This document shows, one piece after another, positions 45,048 to 57,000 of a stretch of DNA of 64,000 nucleotides. The notes under the pieces were generated by a model. It was not told where the DNA came from. It saw only the letters and a program-made list of their open reading frames with translations, and did no database searches. Position 1 is the stretch's first letter. Each line of letters opens with the position of its first letter. Location of the stretch: the NCBI GenBank assembly GCA_945859605.1, contig OX243816.1:27103924-27167923 (forward strand), written 5' to 3'. The translations under genes were made by a program, and so were the position numbers. The stretch is from Lumbricus rubellus (lineage: Eukaryota; Annelida; Clitellata; Crassiclitellata; Lumbricidae).

Positions 45048-48000
45048 CAGCCAGCGGTGACTCTTCTTTCAGCTTACTGTGTCTTATTTTGGCAAATTGA
45101 TGTACTATTTTAATTTTGTCGAAATTACATTTAACATCCGGCCAGCGCAAAGATCGCCTCTGAGTAGTTACTTGAGGCGCTATATAAATTCTCAGAATGA
45201 ATGAATGAATGTTTGTGCTTAGATTCGACCAGAAAAATTAGCGTAAAATTCTCCTCATTAATCTTCATTGCGTCTAGTTATTTTTGGATGGTTGGTGTGG
45301 GCTATGGTCGGACGAAAAAGCAGGAGAGAAAAGATTGCTGTCAAAGTGGCACATAAATACACTAGTTTGGATGAATTTAGGCCTAATAAAAGATCAAACA
45401 GTGATGCGAAGTCGCTATGCAATGGTACACAAAAGGCCAATTATTCGGAATTTATTTTTCCCGTCAGAAGTAAAATAGCATAGTGCCCACAACTGAGATT
45501 TAAACCAGACCTACAGGGTGGCTCAAAAAAAAATACCCCACCGGATAAAATGCAATATCTTCGCAACCCATTGATATTTTTCTACGAAAATTTCCCAATT
45601 TGTAGGGGAATGAATTTCCAACAATCCCTGAAAGTTTCACTTTAAAATTTTCATGTTTGCAAAAGTTACAGCTGTTTAAACTTTCAATTCCGTTTTTTCG
45701 AATTTCCGCGGAAAAATTAACGTCATTTGTTGATTTCCATGTCAAATAATATCACCTTTCACTACCACCTCAGAAATCCGTTTTACAGTTTATTGTAAAG
45801 TATGATGGTAGTGTACATTCCCTGCTTTAATACGAGCTCGAATTCTTTTTGTGAAACTTGGTATGGGCTTGTTGATCGACTCCTCCGGCAACTGATCCCA
45901 CATTACCAGCAAGACTCCCTTCAGTTAGCCAATGTTCTCCAACTTGGGATGAAATGTCTTGCATCGTTCCAGCATAGCTTCCCAGTCGTAATAAACAAAA
46001 GGGTTAAGGTCTGGCGAGTTTGATGGTCATTCACCTGTGCCAATATATTTACCGCAGTTGATGGCAATAAGATAGCATCATCATAATCAACCCTGCCGTC
46101 CGAGCAAGCAGGCGGGCCGTCCTGCTGGAAAATAAACCAAATGTTAGAACATGCCTTCAGTGTTCAATGAGTCTGGGTAACAGAGTTCAACGGTAAGTTT
46201 GACATTTAGCAAACTGAATGGGATAAAGTGCAGTCTTTCCTTGCAGCCGTAACACACGCCAGCAGATTTGACGCTGAAACCATGATGTGCTTTGCAAACT
46301 TTACCTTTGCGAGTACCAAGCGAATTTCGTGAACATCGCGCTTTTTTCCGTCAGACCAACCGACCACTGTCTTCCTGCTTGTTCACACGGCAAGGTTAGT
46401 TATGATGACGCTACCTTATCAATGACCAACAAACTCAATATACCTTAACCCTCTTTATTATCACATATGTGGAGCTCTGCTAGACATTTCATCCCAACTT
46501 GGAGAACATTGGCTGGCTGAAGGAAGTCTTGCTGGTAATGTGGGATCAGTTGCCGGAGGAGTCGATCAACAAGCCCATACCAAGTTTCACAAAAAGAATT
46601 CGAGCTCGTATTAAAGCAGGGAATGTACACTCCCATCATACTTTACGATGAACTGTAAAACGAATTCCTGAGGTGGCTGTGAAAGGTGATATTATTTGAC
46701 ATGGAAATCAACAAATGACGTTCATTTTCCCCGCGGAAATTCGAAAAAACCGATTTTAAAGTTTAAACAGCTGTAACTTTTGCAAACATGAAAATTTGAA
46801 AGTGAAACTTTCAGGGATTGTTGGAAATTCATTCCCCTACAAATTGGAAAATTTTCGTAGAAAAATGTCAATGGGTTGCGAAGATATTGCATTTTATCCG
46901 GTGGGGTATTTTTTTTGAGCCACCCTGTATATAGACTACTGCAGGCCTATTCAGTCAATACTTACGTCCGATCAGGAATTACGAATGCGTATAGTGAAGG
47001 CAAGGAGCTAGATGTGTCGACAAGGTAGGCACCGAGTGGTTCAAAAAAACCCATTGCTTCTCCACTGATGGTGACGTTTGCACCGCCTGCCATGATTCCT
47101 GTTGACGGGAATATTGTTCCATTGACTGTGGGCGTCGTAACGGTTGTCAATACTGTAAAAAAAAGTTAGAATCATATTGACATAGGAAATGTAAGGAAAA
47201 GACTAGGCCTACAAGATTCCGTTCATGTAAAGATAATAAAAAATGCATAACCTACATTGAAAGTTACCATGGATTTTTCGTAGCGTCATATTTTATCTCA
47301 ATGGCCTTTGCGTGTCGCCGATTAAACCAGTGGCACACCTACACATCTAAAAATGTGTACAGCAATAGAAAACTAGAGCTTATATTATTATTATCTAAAA
47401 ATATGTATATTGATTGAGAGATTGGACAGGGTGGGCAAGAAATACGGAATGCAGATTAACACGGGCAAGACGAAGGTCATGACAACAACAGCAACTCAAT
47501 GTAAAATTAAGATCAACCAGGAAGAACTGGAACAGGTGGACAAATACATGTACTTGGGTTCGACGATTGATGAAGACAGCGATTGCGGTGTAAAGATCAG
47601 AGCACGATTGGCAAAGGGATATGCAATAGCTACAGACCTCAAAAGGATTTGGAAGAGTCATGAGTCATGACCTAACAAATGGAACGAAGATAAAGATATG
47701 GAGGACACTGGTGTGGCCAGTGGCCGTATACGGCTGTGAGAGTTGGACACTGAGGAAGGGGGGAGAGAGAAGAATAGAAGCGTTCGAGATGAAGTGTCTG
47801 AGATTGATAATGAAAATAGCATGGACGGAAAAACGGACAAATGAATGGGTGCTGGAGGCGGCAGGAGTGGAGAGGAATCTGCTGAAAACAGTAAAAGAAA
47901 GAAAAATGATTTATTTTGGACACATCATAGGAAGAGAGGGAACATGTATTGAGAAAGACATCATGCAGGGCACAATGCCAGGAGACCGGAAAAAAGAGGA

Positions 48001-51000
48001 AGACCAAGAACAAACTGGCTGGGCAACATTAAGGAGTGGACTGGATGACATTGGGAGAAATGATAAGATTGACGGAGGACAAGAAGCGTTGGAGGAACAT
48101 TGTACATGACGCGGCCGACCCTCGATCGAGGATGGCTGAGAACAGAACAGAACATATCCTATAATATGAGTTTAAATCGTTATTGAACTTGTGAAGAACG
48201 ATGCTATATAGCGACTCTTCAAGAAAAATGGCCAGAAGCAATCTCTACGTATACAGGGTATAGGCCTACACTGTACGGTACACTGTGTACAGCCTACGCA
48301 CAATAGAGGCCCACTTGGCCTATCCCATAGGAAATGTGCAGAAATGCCGATATTGCAGTTTCAAGTTATGTGAGTAAATAATCCTTTCGCGATCCAACAG
48401 GGCCTACAATGGAATAGATCTTTCTTTTGTTGCAAACACCCATTGCTAAAATGCAATACGTTAATATTGCACCCACGTTCGATATTTAAGAAATGTTGAA
48501 TAAATTGTAGTTAACCAATGTAAATGTGCTGTAATATGCCAAACAAATTTGTTTCGAGAGCAACGGCCTCTGTTGTCATAGGCCCTTGTGAAATCTGGAT
48601 CCATCCACCCAATTAACCAATGTCGTGCTCACGCTGTGAAATGTGGATTATGGTCTTCGTCCACAAAGTTTCATGTAGGTCTAATTCTTCTGAATGTGAC
48701 AAGACATATTAAACGATAATGACCTTATATGCCTACTGCGTGGGTCGCGGCGGTGTAGTGAGTATGCTCGTTGCCTTGCAGAGGGAGGGTCGCAGGTTTT
48801 AATCCACCTCAAGTCGCCGCGTAAGGACCTTGGGCAAGTCCTTCACTCGCAATTGCTTAGCGCTTCGGCGTGAAACTCTGATTCAGTGTCCGCGCTGTAG
48901 TCAGGAGCGCATCTGAGTAGATTTCTTGAAGAGGCGCTATAACAAGTGCACACACATTCATTTTATGCTTGCATGCATATATAGGCCTACTTAATTGGGG
49001 TCAACTGTTACAGAATATCAGGTTAGGCCTACTCTTACCGTATTCGCAGTGCAGTCCGACAAGTTGTTGGCCATCCATTTCAGGACAGATGCAATAGTAT
49101 CGATTCAGTGCGTTCTGACTGACGCACGTTCCACCATTTTTACAAGGCTCGGTTTCATTGGCACAGAAATCGGTCTCTGCAAGCAAAATGTGATAGAGAC
49201 GATAAGAGCGCAATTTAAACGTAGCCTATAGGGCCTACTGAAGAGATTAGAGCGAACGCCTATAGTAACTGATGATATAGCACAGTTTACTTATTTGCGT
49301 TGTGGGGCGCAGTGGTGTCCCTACTGGTCGTGTAGCGTCGGTGCTGTCATTAAGCAGAAAGGAGATACTGTATACGCTAATAGCCTACGTCTGCATGTCC
49401 TAGGTAACAGCAGTGTCTTGTCACGCTTGTGTAGGCTACGAGGCTATGGGCCTACACAGTGTTGTACAGTAACGAAGTAAAAGTAACGCGTTACTGTACT
49501 TAAGTAAAAGTTTGAGTACTTTCACATGTAACGAAGTATCGAAAAAATGAAATACTTTTACTTTCAACGAAGTAAATTTTTACCCATATTTCAGTACTTT
49601 TACTTCGTTACAATTTATGCGACACTCGTTACAATGTTCGTTACTTCAAAGCGCTAATTAACATTTCGTTTCGCTAAGCTAAGACAGCTGATTCAAATTT
49701 GCATGTCTAAAAATAGATTTTCGATGGGCTGTGCACGCTGGATGCACTGTCATTTCTGCCGCAGAACGACTCTTCAGCTGTGCATTGTACTAACAATGAA
49801 TCAGAAGCGTGCGTACTAAGACTCAACGATAAGTGCCATTTCGAGAATTTAGTATTTTTGAAGGTTAATAATCGATTGAGTTAAGCTTATAGAAAGACTC
49901 GGTACTTTTACTTTTTACTTTAAAAGTATTATTTGAAGGGGTTACTTTTTACTTTTACTTAAGTAAAATTTGTGATGAGTACTTTTACTTTTACTTAAGA
50001 AATTAAAATCCATTTCACTTTTACTTTTACTTAAGTACATTTGCCCGATACTTTCAACAACACTGGGCCTACACATTTTCTTTACTGTGTTAATTTGATG
50101 AACGCAGTTTTTCCGCAAAAACTGGTCGTCTTTACATTTTGTGATAAATAATGGCAACAACTGACCGGATCATAATCAAATTTGTACCAATATCTTTCAT
50201 TTGATATATGTAGGCTATGCACTGACAAAATAATATCAAGCCGTTACTGAGACAGCGCATTTTGAAAACGGTGCACGAACTTTCGTGTCATTTTAACGTT
50301 GAGTGTTCGGCTTCAAAATAACCATCTCTCTGTAGCGATGATCATTACGACGTGACATTGAGCCTTTGCCAATATTGTATCCGTCGCATGATCAATATAG
50401 ACCTCCTGCTTTCGATTAGATCTACATAGAATATGTTTGATATTGCTTATAGTTATCGCATGATTACATGTATAAGAATTATGTGATTATTGTTAGCTTA
50501 TAATTATAAACAATTAGGTTACTATAATTATATTATAATTGAGACGTGGTAGATTTTAGTCTGAGAACCATAGCGCTGTGTGACTCGTTTGACTTTAAGC
50601 ATAGGTCTTCTGTAAAATAATACGTGCACATGTAATTCGCAATTATCGCACTATAGGCAACAGTTTAAAGGCTAGAACTTTTACAATTATGAGATCTAAG
50701 CTAAGACAATTTTGCAACCAGTTTCATGAATGACCATAGTCTAAGACCTAAGTCATTATGGGCTTTTATGGCCAAGCATTGCAGATAGACCAATTCACTC
50801 TACGGAATGATCGATAATTAATTAATTATCGCTCTCACCAATACACAACGTGTCATTGATACGTTCGTATCCTCCCTTGCATTTGCAGCTGTATCCACCG
50901 ATAAAATCTTCGCATTCGCCGAATGGATAGCAGGGAATCGTCTCGCACTCATTTATCTCTGAAATAACAATCAAGTGCAACATAATTATGTAACATAAGC

Positions 51001-54000
51001 CTATATTATTTCCAATATGGAATACAGATGCGAGCGCATAAACTGGATAATAGGCCTATAAGCAACTTAGCGACCTTTTTTTATGAAGACACGTGAATAG
51101 ACCTTGAAATAGTCTATGAGCATAAAACGACGATGTATCAGCTATAAATTAATTATTAATCTGATCTTCTCTTCTTTGTGATATTTTTTTGCTATAGATA
51201 AACCCAATATTCTGACATTTTTTGATGCATCTTCAGAATCTGATATAGTAGAACATGATATCCTATTGCATCGCCTTAAAATTTTCTTTGGCCATAGTGG
51301 TCTTCCTCTTCTTTAGTTTCACTCCTATCTTACTGATCGTATCAAGATTCTATAGGTGGCTATTGCATCTAATTCATTCATTCATTCGGACATTTATATA
51401 GCGCTCCTTCAAGTAAAAAACTACTCAGAGGCGCTCCCGACTCCAGCGCGCCCCAAAAGAACAGTTTTAAGTTTAGTAAGGAACGATTCTGGTAGAGTCC
51501 CAGGGTGTAGGCGCAGCTCAAAAGGAAGGCTATTCCAGACCACCGGACCAACCACAGAAAAGGCTCGATTCTTCATGGTAGCAGTACGAGCAAAAGGAAC
51601 CAAGAGGACTCCCTTATCAGCAGAGCGTAGCTGACGATGTCCTTGGATACCCAATGTAAGGCTGCATAGCTCTCGGAGGTAAATTGGGGCGAGGCCCTGA
51701 CAACATCGACATACCAATGCAGACACCCTGAACTCAATACGCTGGCGAATAGGGAGCCAGTGAAGTAGGCTACATCAAACATGTAGTTTGAGACATGGCC
51801 ATATTTAAAGATTTTCCCAATTAGGCGCGCAGCAGAGCGCAACACCCGGTCAAGACAAGTCAATTTGCTGGATGGGAGGCCAATGTAGAGCGAAGAGCAA
51901 TAGTCAATGCGAGATGTAACAAAGGAATGCATTAGAGTAAGAGTAGCAGCAGATGTAAGAGAACGGATGACAGTGCGAAGCTGGTGCAGCTGATAATAGC
52001 AGTCCCGTGCAAGACGGTGAAGTTGAGGAGCAAAAATGAGTTCTTGGTCAAGTTGGACACCAAGGCCATGAACCGTGGTTGCAAAGGTAAAACCAGGAAA
52101 TTCAGATGCAAGAGAAAAGAGATAGCCTAGTATTATATTCGTTTTATTAAGAAGAACAATCTGACAATAACGCAGAAATGTTAATAAGAGTGATAATGAA
52201 TAATTAAATTTCAGTTCGATAGTCTTAGAATAATCTAGAAAATATTTTTATATAATGATCAAGCTTGGCAAGCTGCTGCCGTGTGCCCAACCAAATAAAT
52301 TTTGTTTTGGAAGGGTCATCCATCTCAAGGTCCTCGCTACCTCTGTGACCTTATCTGTTCTTCCATCGGACATCCTCTCCGCTCTTTATATGCCGTCATG
52401 ACTTTCTTGTACCAAGATCTCGGACTGCCAGAGCCCAACATCATGCCTTTGCCTCTGTCGGACTTTTGATGCGGAATGGCCTTCCTACTATAACGCGTGC
52501 TCAGATCTTATATGTAGGCATTATACTGTTTCTGCCCGTTGGCTTAACTCTTAAGACTCTTCTTTTCCAGAGGTTCTTCGCACTGCGAACGCTTCTGATT
52601 AGGTTGTATTGCGAGAGGCGCATTGTAAATCTGAAAATATAGGGTGTCTCGATAGGTCGTGAACGATTTTGAATGCAGACAAATATATGTTACACACATT
52701 ATATTGTAGAAAGTTTTATACGGGCAGATAGATTATTCAAATGCAAATGTTAATATAAAAAAATTAGATCACTAGCTCACTTATTCAAATTTTAGCGCCA
52801 ATATCCGTGACGTCATCAAATTCGTGCCAAGTAGGCTAAACGTCCAGTTAAGCCGCAAACAATATTGTACGACCATCATTGTTAATCCACACATAATTAA
52901 TTAATATAAATTATCATGTAGTATTTAATAATGCTTCCTTTACTCTTTATTACAGCCTCAAGTCGATTGGTCATCGAGCCAAATAGATTTTTTAGAGTTG
53001 TCAGAGGTAGGCCTATCGATGTCCATGCCTTACAAAGCCGGCGTTTTAACCCTTTAATGCCGGAGGATATAGGATTTCCCATACATTTTACTACCCTCTC
53101 GGCATTAAAGGGTTAAGGTCGTTTGGGGTTCGCTATCGGCAGAAACAGTTGCGCCATAATACTCCAAACATTTTCCATTGGTGACAAATTCGGCGTATTA
53201 GGCGGCCAGTCCCTCGGTGAGATGTAGGCTATTCATTGATATTCTTGTCCAACCATTCGACTAAGGCCTTTGATGTGTGTGCACGTGCACCGTCTTGTTG
53301 AAATCCTTCGCCGTTATTATGAAACATTTTTGTGGCTGTTAACTGAGCGCAGACTACATGGAATTCCATGGAATGCGAGTTTGATCTCTTTCTCCAGTAT
53401 CTTATTGATGTTACAAGTCGAAGTGACTGAAGTTTTATTTGGAATGATATGAAGTTTTTTAATCCAACTGTTTATGCCGAACCCGAACCCCAGACACTGA
53501 ACACCTTAAAACGTCGGCTTCGTAAGGCATGGACATCGATAGGCCTAGCCTTCCTCTGACAACTATGAAAAATCTATTTGGCTCGATGGCTAATCGACTT
53601 GAGGTTGTAAAAAAGAGTACAGGAAACATTATTAAATACTAAGTGATGATTTGTATTAATTAATTATGTGTGGATTAACAATGATGGTCGTACAATATTG
53701 TCTGCGGCTTAACTGGACGTTTACTTGGCACGAATTTGATGGCGTCACAGATATTGGCGCTAAAATTTGAATAAGTGAGCTAGTGATCTAATTTTTTTAT
53801 ATTAACATTTTCAATTGAATCACCTATCCGCCAGTGTAAAATTGTCCACATTATATTGTGTATAACATAGGGGAAGTAGGGGCGAGATGGACCCTTGGGG
53901 CATGATGGATCCCGTCAATATAAGGTATCTATGACGTCGCCACCTCCCGAATGAACTTTAATTACTATAATACTATTGATGCTTAGGTGATTTGTCCAAA

Positions 54001-57000
54001 CTAAATGACCGAAACCTCATTTTCTCGTTTTTTATGGTGAAAATTTGATTTTCGACCTACCCGATCTTATTTTAAGGAAACACTTATTTGCTAAGTATTC
54101 AATTGCACGTTGTGACAGGCTTTTGATAAAAATATATTTTGTTAAACACCCTTTTCTGCTGTATTAACGAATCCAATGTTGGCAGGATACCCAGTAGATT
54201 TAATATTTTATTGGTGAAAAGTTTATACCTTACCCATGGGGGCTAGTTGGATCAGTCACCGACGGGGCAAGACGGACCTTGTGATCCATCTTGCCCCGTT
54301 TGTGTGAATTTTTCATGTGATTCGACTTTTTTTCATCCGATTTCACATGTTAGTTAATTATTATGTTATTATTACTATAACAATAATTGTTGGATACAAT
54401 AATAATGACAATTAACGCGAAATACATGATTGTAGTGGTCTATCTTGTTCCACCATGGGGGCAAGATGGACCACCAAAATCCCATGAAATTTCAAAATAT
54501 ACTCCAATGTAACTTATGCGTTATTCTTTTCTGTTTTAATTTATAGACGACAACATATGTGTATAAAAATAGTATTCTACATGTGGCCAGAACATGCTAC
54601 GATGAAAGCATAATGCGTGGGGCAGGATTTATTAGACTGGTCCATCTTGCCCCATAGTGGGGGCAAGATGGACCATTACAACTAAATTTTTTAATTTAAA
54701 AAATCTTATTATCAAAAAGGGATGCAATTAAATTTGTGTTGCCCTTAGCTACATTACTGTATAAGCTACGAGTAACCAAAAATTTGTGTCCGTGATGCAC
54801 GTTTATGGTGTCTTAAAACCAGAAGTCCGTTACGGGGTCCGTCTCGCCCCTACTTCCCCTATATTTGTCTGCATTCAAAATCGTTCACGACCTATCGAGA
54901 CACCCTATAGTACCGCATAGTATAGCAGTGTGATGCCGACCACAATGACGACAGAAACAATGCTCTCCAGGCCTATATATACATGTATATACAAACCATG
55001 GGTTCTCGTCATTGGTAATTTTGCTCTCTAAATTGCGTGCAAACTGAGAATCCATGAATCAAAGAATTCTGAGAATTCCTTCTTTATGAGAACCTAATTT
55101 AACTTACCCACGTCACAGATATATCCAGTGAAACCTTCAGTGCAGGTGCAGCTAAACGTGGTGCAATTCGCGACGCATGTCGCCCCATTGAGACATGGCC
55201 TATCACGACACGGATCATCTAGAATACCAAGCATATACATTGTCATTCCACATGCAGTAATTCAACAAGTACATGCTAGCTTTAATATCAGAGATACTAA
55301 ACTCACTCCAACCAATAGGCCTATATGCTTGTAGCCTATATATTGCGCCTATAATGTGTACTATTGCGTATGACTCCTTTTATACACAAAAACAATATCA
55401 GATATTTTAGACTATAACTATAACGATATATAATTATATCTGTATATGTGTATGACAAGTGTTTAATCCAAACATCCCACAGAAATGACATTTTCCCAGA
55501 AAATTTGACAAAATGATGGCAGTTTTTGGTTGCTGTTTACATTATTTTACGTGAACTGTCATACTATTTCATATGATAATCTGCTGTTATATGATTATAG
55601 CAGCAGATTATCAAGACGCTGGTGTGGAGTGTGGCCCTGTATGGGTCAGAAACACGGATGCTGAGAAAGGATGACATAAAAAGATTGGAGGTTTTCGAAA
55701 TGTGGATTTGGCGAAGAATGAAGCGTGTCAGCTGGAGGGAGCACAAGACGAACGAAAAAATACTGTGGATGGTGGGAGAGAAAAGGGCAATGCTGGAGAC
55801 AATGCGGAGGAGGCAGAGAAATTGGATTGGCCACATCTTGAGGAGTGACACTATAATAAGAGACATCATTGAAGGAAGAATGGAGGGGAAAAAGGATAGG
55901 AGGAAGACCAAGAACAATGCTACTGGACTGAATAATGACAAAGGACGGTTACAGAGGCTAAAGATGGAGGCATAGAACAGATATGCGTGGCGTCATTGGA
56001 CATAGGCTAATTATGAATCTGCCTGACGGCAGAGAACGGAAGAAGAAGAAGATATGATTATAATATTAATATCTACTTTCATAAGGTACAATGCTAAGTA
56101 AGTAAGTAAGTAAGTAATTAAGTAAGTAAGTAGCCTTACTATATCATGTTATAGGCCTAATGAGGATAATTTGCTGTTTATATTTGTGCAAATGCTATTT
56201 TTGTGTAAGCTTACAACTGATATGACAGAAATGACATCCCGCCCAGAAATTTTTGACAAGCGATAAAATAAATTTTAAAATGTAGCCTATTAAAATACAT
56301 AGAACTGTAGCCTATTAAAATTCCTAATGCTGTTAAAAGAATCTATCTCTGGAGAGCTAGAAGGCGTTAAGACTGCAAAATGAGCTCCGTCGCTTGCGCT
56401 TGGCACGCATGCGCACAATGATAATCACGGCGAACCCACGGATTTAAGAAACCACTCCGCGACCCCCTTTGGGGAGGGGCGACCCACAAGTTGGAAAACA
56501 CTGCTCTACATAGTTGAATAACAATGCAAATTTTACTTCAAAGTCATCTTATTTACACAATATGCCATTCATGAAATTATGACCCTTATAGACCTATATG
56601 GTCCTATACGGTTATTAGCATTATCGTGGCGACATTAATAGTGTTGATGACTAATTCATTGGTTCCCACCCTTTTGAGTATAAGGTAACTCACTTCTGCT
56701 GCATGATTTCAAAAACGCAAATATGTCAGAGTTGTGAAGAATTAGGAACTTATAAGCAATAACTATATAATCGATACTTCTGAATATGTGACCGTTTCTA
56801 CAAAACCCTTTTACTCAAAATATTAAAACTGAGTTTGAGTTGTACGGGACTCAGCTGGGATCACTTAAAACCGCATGTCATCACAATTTGTTACAAAGTA
56901 GGAGAACTGAGTTTCAAAATTACAGTGCAATTGTACGTAGGCCTATAGGTCATATCGTAATTTTGAGATTTCCTCAGCACCCAGAATCGAAAAATAGCAT

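Larger units (their letters stand above)
52642..54905. mobile_element. Tc1/mariner element with long inverted arms, carrying two nested elements
   Basis: Ends gggtgtctcgataggtcgtg and cacgacctatcgagacaccc, each next to TA. Inverted arms extend several hundred bases (52642 to about 53040 against about 53510-54905, the latter interrupted). A minus-strand transposase remnant lies between 52897 and about 53320. A TTAA-flanked 63-bp element (53050-53112) and a TA-flanked 990-bp element (53870-54859) are inserted in it. Intron between EGF modules 1 and 2. Confidence 0.88.

Noticed and set aside
44622..45150. Frames with Tyr-Tyr-Phe or Asn-Ser-Arg repeats
   Set aside because: Translations of the 9-bp tandem repeat.
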